A stretch of 64,000 bases of DNA from Phyto melanocephala (taxonomy: Eukaryota; Arthropoda; Insecta; Diptera; Rhinophoridae), in the NCBI GenBank assembly GCA_941918925.1, contig OW799235.1, forward strand, positions 40,136,701 through 40,200,700, given 5' to 3'. Numbering within the stretch: the first letter of the stretch is position 1; every line of letters starts with the position of its first letter. The notes under the pieces were generated by a model. It made no database searches. It saw only the letters and a program-made list of their open reading frames with translations, and was not told where the DNA came from. Shown here piece after piece: positions 45,484-56,100 of this stretch. The translations under genes and the position numbers were made by a program.

Positions 45484-47936
45484 CATGTCGTACCCTGAAT
45501 TAAATCCAAGGGCTACAATATTGCACTCTTTAACAGCTGATATTAAAAGGGAGAAATAAGTTTTTCTAATGGTTAAAAATAATTTTTGGTCCCAAATTAT
45601 TAAAATGGACATACGCATGAACACACAAGGTAAAAAATTAATGGAATTCGTTGATAATATAGGTGGTATTGTGCTAAATGGTAGAACCAGAGGTGACGAA
45701 AATGGGGAATTAACGTTCTGTGGCGCAATGGATAGCTCTGTCATTGACTACTTTATTTGTTCTCATAGTTTTCTTCAATTTGTTGATGATTTTTCTGTCG
45801 CCTCAAAACCATATTCTGATCACATGCCTCTATGCCTGAAAATAGTATCTTCAAATCCTATTGTAAATAAAAGTAAAAACAATATACTAAGCAAATTACG
45901 TTGGAATAGCAAACATGCTTCAAAATATACGTCGAATATTTCTGCTCTTGCTGCAAGTTTTGATATACATACAAATGTTCCCATTGATGGTACCACAATT
46001 ACAACAAAAATAAAACAAGTTGCCGCTTTAAATGCAAGTAAGAAGATTTTTGAGCGCAAACAAAAATGGTTTGACTGGAAGTGCTTTCGTGTTCGTAAAA
46101 ACATGTTGAAAATTTTCAACCAATACAGGAATAAAAATACTAACGACAACAAAATTAAATTCATCTGTGCAAGACAGAAATATGTAAGCTTGTGTAAACG
46201 GAAAAAACTTGATTACTTCCAAAATAATTTAAGTCAACTTGACATAGTCAAAAGTAGTGGTGATTGGTGGAGTTTGTCAAACAGTCTAAAATTGTATAAA
46301 CCTAAAATTATGGGTAATTTAAAAGCAGAAAATGTTCTTACTCATTTTAGTTCAATGTTGCAAAATTCTGCAAGTAGTCAACCGATCCAATGGGCAATAC
46401 CATATAACATTAACGCCTTCTTAGATTCCCCTATTGAACTCTGTGAAATTTTGTCTGTCGTTAAAAATTTAAAACATAATAAACCACTTGGCGAAGACGG
46501 AATTGTTTACGAATTCTACAAATATGCTCCTGATTGTTTCATTAACGAGTTACTAACTGTATATAACAAAATATTTTTATATGAAATTATTCCGACAAAA
46601 TTCTGCAATTCAATTTTAATACCATTTGTAAGATTTTTAACTCCATCCTATTAAATAGTATAACGGAATGTATTGATATGAATAATATATTGAACGAATA
46701 TCAAGCTGGTTTCCGAAAAGGTTATTCTACAGTGGATAATATTTTTAACTTAGTTAATATTGTAAACTTGAACAAATCAAATGGAAAAAACACATACGAC
46801 TTTTTTGTTGACTTCTCGTGCGCTTTTGATACAATCCCTAGAAATAGTTTATTTTACAAACTTTCCTTCATGGGATTATCATCTAAAATAATACGAATTT
46901 TGCAAAACTCGTATGCAAATAGCACGTGTCGTATCTGGGATGGTTCTACATTCTCAAGCTCTTTTATTTTTGATATGGGTGTTAAACAAGGCTGCATCTT
47001 AAGTCCAATACTATTTTCGTTATACGTGAACGATTTGGCAGATGAACTTTCAGGGGGTGTAACGGTTGCAGGTATAACTATTAAAATTCTTCTTTATGCT
47101 GATGATATTGTTATCTTAGCAGATTCCGCAAAAGGACTACAGAAAATGATTGATGCTTTGCATAGTTATTGTCAAATATGGAGTCTAACCGCTAACTTAA
47201 GTAAATCGAAAATAATGATTATGCTGCTCAAATCTGGGGATATGTTAAATATGATTTTGTTGAAGGTCTGTTGAGATTTTTTATTAAGAAAGTGCTATAT
47301 TTACCATCTACAACGCCAAACTATATGTTACACTTAGAGACTAGTCTGGATTCACTTTATGTTTCGACATTGAAACTTCATTTCGATTACATAAATAAAG
47401 TTTTAAAATTAAAGCCCCAAAGGTTACCTCACATCCTAGCAAATGCTGTAATATTTTAATTTGTCCCGCCAGATAACTCTCAACCCATTTGTACACATTG
47501 CAAAGCTATAGTAAACCTAGTAAGAACTGTAGAACACAGAGAATATACAAATAGTGCAATGTGTTTTCATCATGACTTGGTTTCTTTACTTAATTACAAT
47601 GTCACTCCTTATATTGCCTCAAACTATTCATCACACGCTACTTGCCTATTTATAAGAGCGAGAGGCGGGCTACTCGATTGAAATGGCAGATTATACAGTA
47701 ACCACACATCCAGTATATGCACAATGTGCAATTTAGATGTAGTGGAAGATACCTACCATTTCATTGGCGCATATCCATTATACAAGGAAATAAGAACTCG
47801 TTTTTTTGGTAATACTCATCTTGAATATAATGATGTACTCAGATTACTGAATGGATATAATATTCATTCCTTGTTAAAATATATTGAACTATCTTTAAAA
47901 TACCGATCTCTAATTATAAATGAATTTGTTGTTTAA
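45484..47936 (+). pseudogene. Non-LTR retrotransposon (APE endonuclease + RT), multiply deleted
   Basis: The endonuclease C-terminal part has NGRTRGDENGELTF, SVIDYF and SDHMPLCL (SDH at about 45815-45823). The RT start NKPLGEDGI lies near 46476. A deletion near 46630 removes RT block 1, and the frame resumes KIFNSILLNSITECIDM, then EYQAGFRKGYSTVDN. FVDFSCAFDTIPR follows, then GVKQGCILSPILFSLYVNDL and LLYADDIVILA (catalytic YADD about 47095-47106). A second deletion follows SKIMIM. The frame resumes QIWGYVKYDFVEGLLRFF, TPNYMLHLETSLDSL, then a C-terminal CTMCN...DTYHFIGAYP knuckle in which the last cysteine is Tyr, and ends INEFVV-stop at 47936. Clade is uncertain; it is not the Jockey-like type seen at 5571 and 20676. 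Confidence 0.85.
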
Positions 47937-48777
47937 CACCTGACCAAAATTACTGTTAGTTTGTGTAAAAACATGCTATAAAAATAACACTTATTGATTA
48001 ATAACATCTTACTTATTTTTACCAATCTGTCTTACAACAATAAGTTATGCCAGTATAAATATATATGTAAGTAGATTAAAAAACTTTGTAATAATGAATA
48101 AATAAATGCAATGTATGAAAAAATCTATTAATAAATAATAATAATAAATTATTTAAATGGAAGCAAGCAATGCAGTTTTAGATAAAAATATAGCTATCAT
48201 GTAAAAAAGCTGAAAATTTCTGTTCTATTCTGCTGATTATAAAGGTAGCATTTTGTTAGGGTGCAGGTGACCTTTAAAAGTTTTCTTCCATAAAAGTGCA
48301 ACATTGTTTGTTAGAAAGTGAAACACCATTAGTAATGATTTTCTGTAAAATTCATTTGATTTGTCATATTGAATTTTTTTTCAATGTTTTGGGAGTTTTC
48401 GTTTTTAATATAAAAGACAAAAAAAAACAAAAAGCATATTTCAAGTATCGACTTTTTAATAACATAATTTTGTTATTTTTTTTTATTTAATTAAAAACCA
48501 TTATAGAAATTCAACGTAAATTTTAAAACAAATAACATTTATTTAACATATTTAAAAATTAAAAAATATGTAAAAAAATAAATGCCTTGTAGATAATTAT
48601 TGCCCTTATTCATTAATAAATGTCAGCCCAATTTTAAAATGAAATATTACATCAAAACCTTTTAACATTTGCCATTATATTGTTATAAAACATAATCAAA
48701 ATTATTGGGGTGAGTTTTCGTATGAAATGTTGCCCACAATATATAATGAAATTACAGCCCAAAAAATAGGATACAAA
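47937..48777. other. AT-rich, no recognised gene
   Basis: Includes the LINE 3' region (aataataataat near 48140) and AT-rich filler. No domains are seen. Confidence 0.45.
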
Positions 48778-49295
48778 TAGTGATGTAACGAATATTAATT
48801 TTTAAATGTTCGCGAATGCGGATGCAAATAAATGCAGCCGATATTCAAACACATGAATGCGAAAATATACAAAGAACAATCGAGAACTGTGAACGCATAT
48901 GATTTTTCCTTTTCTAATAAAGTTTCTCTTTCTGTCTTATTTTAGTAGAATCGATTTTTTTTACACAATGTTTTTATGTAAATATTATTTATTCGGCTAT
49001 ATTTATATAATTGTTAATAATAAATTGAAAATAAAAGTATTTTTGTATTTAATTTATTTATTTTCAATTATTATTTTCTACCAATATTTCAATCAACTTT
49101 ACTGATCACCATCAAGGATTTTAAAATATATCATAGTTTTTCAATAGTTTTTGGTATGTTTATTATTTATCTCAAATACTCTAATCAGCTGATAGCAGCT
49201 TTTTTGCTCACATCAAAAAATTCAGAAAGTATGCACATTGGGGTACGGCTATTACAAGAAAGCAGTTTTATGTACAATTAATAGAACAGTTTTGG

Positions 49296-50785
49296 TTTTT
49301 ATACCCTTCACCGGTGGTGCACAAGGGTATATATATGGCTTTGTCATTCCGTTGGTAATTTCTACAATTTTCATTTCCGACCCAATAAAGTATATATTTT
49401 CTGAAAGCTTATGAATAGAGGAGTCGATTAAGCCCTGACCGTCCGCCTATCTGTCCGTGTGTTGGTTGAAATCAACTTTTAGAAGCAACCATATGTTCCT
49501 CAAATATCAGGAAATGAATTGCTTTTGAAATTCAGCACAATCGCCCGATAACTTTCTGAGATATGAGCAAATAAACACGACTGCCTCTGTTTTTCCCCAT
49601 ATTTTTACCACCAGAATTAAAATTTGTCAGCCATGGAATAATTTATAGGTACCTTTGCTACTATTTGAAGATATAATTTTGGATACAGCGGGATATAATC
49701 GGCAAAGTTATAGGCAAAAAAAATTTGTTTTTTAAAAATATATACAGTAGACTCGCGGCAACGTGAACTATTAAAAACCGAGCGTGTTCACGTTTACGAA
49801 GTTGTTCATGTTGTCGAAGGTGTAACTCTTTTAAATTTCCAAACAAATTAGACATGTGATTTAAATCAAATTCATTTATTTTTTGGTATTGCGGATTGTT
49901 ATGTACATATGTTTTGTTAAGAAAAAATAAGTACGTTAAAATTAATGTTAAACCAATTTTCAAAAATGGCAGCTGTCATCCATTACAATTTGGAGTAATT
50001 GTAGTCCACAGGAGATTCAAAATTTCTAAAGAAGCAAGGATTTTTTGCCTTTCCAATCACAAGGAGTTTAACTTTAGAATTTTTGGTGGTTCTTGTAACA
50101 TTTTTCACGAAAAACTTTAGATTAGATCATGCTAAATCAGCAGCGCGTACTAAACTAAACCTGTGCAATCATTTACGGGGATACCCCTTTTTATGAAAAC
50201 GATTTGGATAACCGAAAAATTTCTTCACGTTATAAGGCTTTCTCACTGTGTTCACGCTACAGAGTAGTCAGTGTAAAAAAAATTATGTTCATCTTGTCCG
50301 GTGTTCACGTAAGGCACTGTTTTTGTTACCGCGAGTCTACTGTATTCCAAAAATTTGCAAACGAAAATCAATTTTTTCATTTTCTAGACAACCGAGAGAG
50401 AGAATACTGGTATCATCTAATAGGACTTAACTATGTTAAAAAGTAACTTCTTGAACCCCCTCAATATAAGTATCAAGTTAAAGGGCTTGACCAGTAGAAT
50501 ACAGTAAATTATTAAAAAATTTAAAATCCAAGATGGCGTCTAAAACAAAATGGCAGATCAAATTTGTGTACCCCTATGAATATGGGTATCAAAGAAATTG
50601 ATTGACTAGTAGAATACAGATAACTACGTAAAAATTCAAAATCAAGTATGGCGTCGGAAATAATAAAAAAATATGGCATATAATGTGAAATATAGGTTAA
50701 GCTACAATGTGGGATTATACCTGTGTACTTGATGGTGAATGGTAATATCAGATAAGGCACTGCCGAATATAGCACTCTTAATTGT
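49296..50785 (-). mobile_element. Family C element hosting a pogo-like MITE
   Basis: The left edge is 'tttttatacccttcaccggt' with 'cccaataaagtatatatttt'. The right edge is 'ggtaatatcagataaggcac', tgccgaatatagcactctta, 'attgt'. 'aagttataggcaaaa' precedes the inserted MITE at 49745-50342. After it, 'ccaaaaatttgcaaacgaaa' and 'atcaagttaaagggcttgac' match family C body sequence. Confidence 0.7.
49745..50342. mobile_element. pogo/Tigger-like MITE, copy 2
   Basis: CAGTAGACTCGCGGCAACG at left and CAGTAGACTCGCGGTAAC on the opposite strand at right, with TA on each side (49743-49744 and 50343-50344). The interior matches the 37875-38559 copy: 'aaaaaccgagcgtgttcacg', 'taaggctttctcactgtgtt', 'cgctacagagtagtcagtgt'. 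Confidence 0.85.
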
Positions 50786-51059
50786 TTGTTTTATTTATGT
50801 AAAAAAAAACATATTACAAATTTATATTAAAATTTATTAATCTTAAGAATTTTATCGTGAATTCTTACTCACAAAAAATAATCGCATAATTTTTGGGAAT
50901 ACGAATACCAAAAAACATGCGTATATTCCTAACATCACTAGTCCATATAAGATTCTAAAGTAATAAAAAGAAAAACTAGCAGAGACAAGGATAATGGTGG
51001 CGGAATTATTGGACAGAGAGAATTATTACTAATGAACAGTGAGAAAATAATAAATGAAA

Positions 51060-52600
51060 ACTGAATTTCTTACAACAAAAGAAGACACATAAACAAACAA
51101 CAAAGACTGAAAAAAATCACAATCAAATATAGAAAATTAATTTCAACACAGATTGGTTTGTAAATATAACAAACCACAAAATACCAAAAAAGAAAGTTGG
51201 CTACTCTCATTGCCAAAAAAGAAAAGTTTTTCCCTAAATTTAAATGTATAGCTGTGGGTGAAGATACAATACAGACAATAGATGACAAAGAACAACAATA
51301 GCGCGAAATAAATTTACTCAACTTTTTGACAACCACTAGATATCGTTAAATTAGGTCGAAGAAATAACAATATACTGGACAGACATACTGGCAATTAATT
51401 TCTGGATAAAAATAAAGATTTTTTATATTAAGTTCGGACAAAGGGAACAAAACAGTTGCAATGGAAAAGGATAATAACCTACGTGAACTGAAATCCAACT
51501 TATAGTCTTCACACAAAAAACAATTAATTTATTGAGAAGTTATTAAATCTAAATTTAATAACGACAGAGGAAAATACACATTGACCACAAAAACCGTTAC
51601 AAAAGCACATTTTTATGATTTGCCAAGCCGATAGCCTACGTTGCTAGTGCTTAAGTCTTTAAGATTTATTATAATTTTAAATTGTAATAACATTTGAATA
51701 AATAATAATAATAATACTTAATAATGATGATTTGCCTATAATTCATAAGGAGGCTATTCCACTTTGTCCTATTTTCTCGTCCATAAACTTATCGGCGTAT
51801 GGTCTTTGTAATCATATTGCAAACATAGTGAAGAATTTGACGTAAGAATCTAAATATATCATTAAAGATTAGAAATCTACAGTTAATAACACTGCGACAG
51901 AAAATGACGAAATTAATGTTTCATTTGATGTAATATCACCTCTTTCCCAAAATTCCAGCTAATCTTGCTCTACGAACAAATGAAAGAAAATGGTACATAA
52001 TTGAAAAATTTACTAATATTCATAAACAATTATTAATGACTATTTTGACCTTCTTTATAAAGGAAACAGGATATTTTAAATATGGCGACATAAACAAGGT
52101 AAGATCATCAGCTTCGCCTGTAATAGTAGCAAGAACAATGTTAAAAACGTGAATATCATCACATAAAAAAGATTACAAAACACTTGATAAACCAAAAGAA
52201 CTAAAAACACCAGTAGCAGACCAAAATACCATCACTGGACACTTACCAAACTTTAAAGATGTAAGAGTTTTACTGGAAGAGAATAATTAGTCATACAGTT
52301 ATACAGAGAAATGTACACAAACATACAGACATACAATAGATAAATATAGTTGCACAAAACAAAAATAACCTTTTAAGTAACTTATAAACAAATAAGATTG
52401 CTTTTCAACTCGATACAAAATTATTTATATACAAAAAAAAAATATTTTTCAACTATTGTTGTTTTGTAAATGTATAAACATACATAAATATATACTTGAA
52501 AATTGTTTTCTATATAATTGAATTTGTTAGATCCCTGATAATGATATCGGAAGAAATAGTGAAATACAATGAATAAAGAAAATTAAAAATCTTTTCTTTG
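51060..52600 (+). pseudogene. Second Penelope-like element, decayed
   Basis: Blocks appear in order on the plus strand: DWFVNITNHKIP near 51150, SDKGNKTVAMEKDNN near 51435, LCPIFSSINLSAYGL near 51760, INVSFDVISP near 51915, and SASPVIVARTML near 52110. HLPNFKDVRVLLEENN near 52245-52290 comes from the end of the endonuclease. The YxDD motif and most of GIY-YIG are deleted between the last two blocks. Several stops and frameshifts occur. Unlike the 11526-12861 copy, this one retains the N-terminal RT half. Confidence 0.75.
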
Positions 52601-53181
52601 AAAATAAAAAAACAAAGCTTTCAGAAATTGAATTTTTTATAACTAAAATCGACAACATAATAAATTTGTTTTAAGATTGAAAAATTAAATATAATAATAA
52701 TTTAAAGTATTTCTGCATTTCTTAATAGATTTTTTTATGTACTAATAACTAAATAACTCGTAAGGGTGAAAAATCACATACAAACAAACATAAAAGGATT
52801 TACATTGCGACTGCTATTTTAACTTTTGTGGAGTACGCAAGCCGCTTTAAAAGATTCATGACTTGCAAAGACTCAAATTGCTGTCAAAAGAAATTATTTA
52901 TAAAGTTTATTTTTCTTTTATCCTTAATAAATATGTACTTATACACAAACGTATATACGTATGTATGTACTTACGTATGAATATCTATAAATTCCTCATC
53001 AAATTTCTTGCCGAAAAACAGAAACCTAACGTGCACGTAAGAGAGGGAGTGAGTGACTGACAAACAAATTTGTGGTAAATTCTTTCTTTAAACTTGAGCA
53101 TTATTGTTCTTTATTTTTATTTTTTATTTTTTTATTCATTTGGTTTTATATAAGTTTGTATGTGCATATTAGAAATAATTC
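52601..53181. other. No recognisable feature
   Basis: AT-rich sequence with a tatg-type microsatellite near 52960. Confidence 0.4.
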
Positions 53182-53485
53182 TTTTTATACCCTTCACGAT
53201 AGTGTTAAATGGTACATAAAGGTTTGTCATTCAGTGTGAAATTTCTCGGAATTAAAAATCAGTATAATCGGCCCATAACTTTTTGAGTTATTAGCTAATA
53301 AACGCGACTGCCTTTGTTTTTTCGCTTATTTTTACAACAAAAATTAAAATTCTCTAGGATTATTTATAGTTGTTACTATTTATATATTTGATATTTCTCT
53401 AGATATTTATGAAAAATGTTGGAAAAGTTATAGGCAAAAATCATTTTTAAAATATTTATATTTTTTTAAAAAAATATATTTAGGT

Positions 53486-53718
53486 TGCCTCGGCGGACTA
53501 GTCAGTAGTGTGCTGGTCTGCTAGTTTGGGGGTTGCGGGTTCGATTCCCGCCAGAGACTCTGGACTGGTCTGCTACTCTTTCTATTCTATTCTAACTATT
53601 TCTAGTCTTATTCTATTCTTCTCTTTATTTCTATATTAAAGGCGTCACAATGGACCGTAATGGTCTCCGGGTGAGGGTGTGACGGTAACTTTGCACCAGC
53701 CTTACCTTCCGACCTACC
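53486..53718 (+). mobile_element. tRNA-derived SINE
   Basis: The head resembles a tRNA with pol III boxes: an A-box-like tagtcagtagtg at 53499-53510, and B-box ggttcgattcc at 53538-53548 inside a perfect 5-bp T stem (gcggg/cccgc with a 7-nt loop). An unrelated body with ttctattctatt repeats follows, ending 'gggtgagggtgtgacggtaa' and 'ccgacctacc'. About 40 bp (ataggcaaaaatcatttt...) directly left of it is repeated on its right with mismatches. No functional tRNA is claimed: the acceptor stem does not close. Confidence 0.75.
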
Positions 53719-54277
53719 TATAGGCAAAAATTATTTTAAAAATATTTATATTTTCTAAAAAAAAAAAAATTTTAAACTAATAAATAATTAAGATACCAGA
53801 TGATAAAATGTAATTTCGAAAATTGTTTATAAGAAAAACTAATAAATTAGTTTGAAACCAAGTGAGATATAAGCACCAAAGTACAACTGCTCGGTGTTTT
53901 TTCCTAAAATTTACAAACGAAAATCGATGTTCTTCAGTTTCCATACAACCGAGAGAGTGTATAAATTATAGAGAGCTATATAAAGAAGAAAAAAACGAAG
54001 ATGGCGTCCTAGATTAAATGGCGAATATATGTGTCAAATATATAAGTTACAGGTTTGTTCCCTTTAACCCCCACAATATTGGTATCAAATAAAATCGTTA
54101 GACCAGTACAATGTAGAACACTATAAAAAAAATTTTAAGTCCAATTTGGCGTCTGAAACTAAGTGACGGAACAAATTTTTTTAGCCATAACAATATTGGA
54201 ATCACATGAAAAGGCTTGCCTAGAAGAATACCGTTAACTTTTTAAAAACTAAAATCGAATATATGTATGTATGTACA

Positions 54278-55008
54278 CGCAAACAAAAAATATGGTTGTG
54301 GTAACCATAATCGAAGAGCAACATACTATGATTGAATTGTATGATTATGGTTAAAAATAATAATGGTTACTAGTTATCATTATTATGTTTAATTAAAGTA
54401 TCATTCAATAATCATACAAATGACTACAATTGAAATCGACAATCTTTGCTTTTTTACGGCAAATTCTTGTCTTTTGCTGTAACATACACATATTGCTTGT
54501 ACTCACCAATTTAATTGCAATTTTTATACCAATATTTTTTTACATTTTCTCGTTTATTTTTTAATTTTCTTTAATTTTTCAAAATTTTTGTTCCTTTTTT
54601 TGACATCTTAAGCTTTTCAAATAATAAAAATTTATTCAGCAAGAAGAAGAACAATTGAAATCAAATTATTATTAAAAAAAATCATAGCTTGATTATTTTG
54701 TAATCATACTGTTGTCTTACTTATTATTCAATGGTTATTTTTAATTTTTAATGATTTTAAATATATTGTTATTTTTGTCAAATTAATTTTTTTAAATCAT
54801 TCTATTTTTAAATCATACCCATTTTGAAATTTTTACGAAAAGTAATCATTTAATGATACAATTCAAACAAATGCTTGATTATCGTGACAAAATATATGAT
54901 GAAATGAAACAAAAATAACTATTACTTGTTTTCGACAACCAAATATTGTTTTAGAAAAAATAATATGACCGTCGTGATCATGTCGTAACCATGGTTTTTC
55001 TTTGCGTG
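54278..55008. mobile_element. TA-flanked MITE with CACGCAAA-type TIR
   Basis: The left end is CACGCAAACAAAAAATATGG and the right end reads CACGCAAAGAAAAACCATGG on the opposite strand, with TA on both sides (54276-54277 and 55009-55010). Inverted similarity continues (tggttacgac versus tggtaaccat). The interior has several 'taatcat' and 'atgattat' blocks. It is 731 bp and non-coding. TA duplication suggests Tc1/mariner. Confidence 0.75.
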
Positions 55009-55115
55009 TAGCAATGGAAATAATAAAGAAAATAGCGTTTTACATGAAATCCAAAATCGTGACGGTGAAGGATATTATCAGATTCGGCACGGGCGAATAA
55101 AGCGCTCTTACTTGT

Positions 55116-56100
55116 TTTTCTCTTTAGTTATTCTTTGTTTCACATGTCAAAATGTAAAAAAAAATGTTGTCTTTTATATTAAAAATTTTATAAATCGAAG
55201 CAGTACTGTGGTTGTCTTTTCAATAAATAAACACTTATTTCCGTATTTATAAAAAAATATTACGGGTTGATTAAAGGCTTATTTGACAGATGTTGTAGAG
55301 AAATTTGTCAAATAAGCCTTCAATAAATCTAAAATATTTGTTATGAAGGCCGCAGTAATTAATTTTATTTATTTTTTTTTAATTATAGAAGTAAGAAATA
55401 TGATTTTAACGTATGTATACGATTAAAATTTGTTAGACAAGTTTTCACTTCTAAGTGCAAAGGTAAAACGAGAATTAATTAAGTTTTTCTACTTAGAACA
55501 ATAATATTTTAGGCGAATAAAGCGAGGTCTTATGTTTGCCTACTTAACTATAACAAAACGTTAATAAAAAAAACTTGATTACGGAATTTTAAAACTTTAT
55601 ATCAAAATTAATACAATATTTGAAGTTAAAGGAATAATTAAATTTACATATTTTATCAGTTAAAAAAAGATTTATACATGTCTACAGCAAGATTTTCTGT
55701 ATAGCGAAAATAATTAAATTTATTTTGAATTACGTACGAAACTTTATGTTAAATTAATTAAACTGACATCTTAAATTGTGCCTGCAGTTTAATTAAAAAT
55801 ATTTAATAAGCTGATTTTTTTGTAAAGTTCTTTGAAAAAAATTGTTATTTATATATTAATTTTAAAATTGTTGTTGTTTTGCTTCTGACGTTATATTAAA
55901 AAATATTACAAGCGAAATAATTTTGATAAAACAGTACAAGGAAGATAGATTAATAAGTTACTCGTATCCAATCAGCTTACTGTTTATTTTATATAATTAA
56001 ACAGAGTAACAAACTTTTTCTTTAAATTTGTCTACATCTGTCAAACCTAATTTTTTCAATTTTATTCTACAATAAATAATTTACACTTTCAGTTGTTTAA
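55116..56100. other. AT-rich, one hairpin, no gene recognised
   Basis: A perfect 15-bp stem aaggcttatttgaca (55274-55288) pairs with 55306-55320 across a 17-nt loop. Nothing else is recognisable. Confidence 0.5.

Larger units (their letters stand above)
48778..50940. mobile_element. Candidate hAT-like MITE interrupted by family C element
   Basis: The left edge is 'tagtgatgtaacgaatatta' and the right edge reads 'tagtgatgttaggaatatac' on the other strand. The inverted similarity extends loosely through 'atgcg' and 'attcg' blocks. A family C element (49296-50785) separates the halves. An 8-bp TSD is not evident (gatacaaa versus gtccatat), so the pairing of the two ends is tentative. Confidence 0.45.
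53182..55115 (-). mobile_element. Family C element hosting a SINE and a TA-flanked MITE
   Basis: The left edge is 'tttttatacccttcacgata'. The right edge is 'ggtgaaggatattatcagat', tcggcacgggcgaa, 'gcgctcttacttgt'. The body contains 'aacgcgactgcctttgtttt' and 'aagttataggcaaaaa' as in other C copies. It is diverged, so older than the copies at 25155 and 49296. Confidence 0.65.

Noticed and set aside
45569..47274. Functional reverse transcriptase gene
   Set aside because: YADD is intact, but two internal deletions, frame breaks and an in-frame stop near 47690 remove needed parts.
53486..53570. Functional tRNA gene
   Set aside because: The B box and T-arm are good, but the acceptor stem does not pair and an unrelated tail follows. 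A SINE explains it better.
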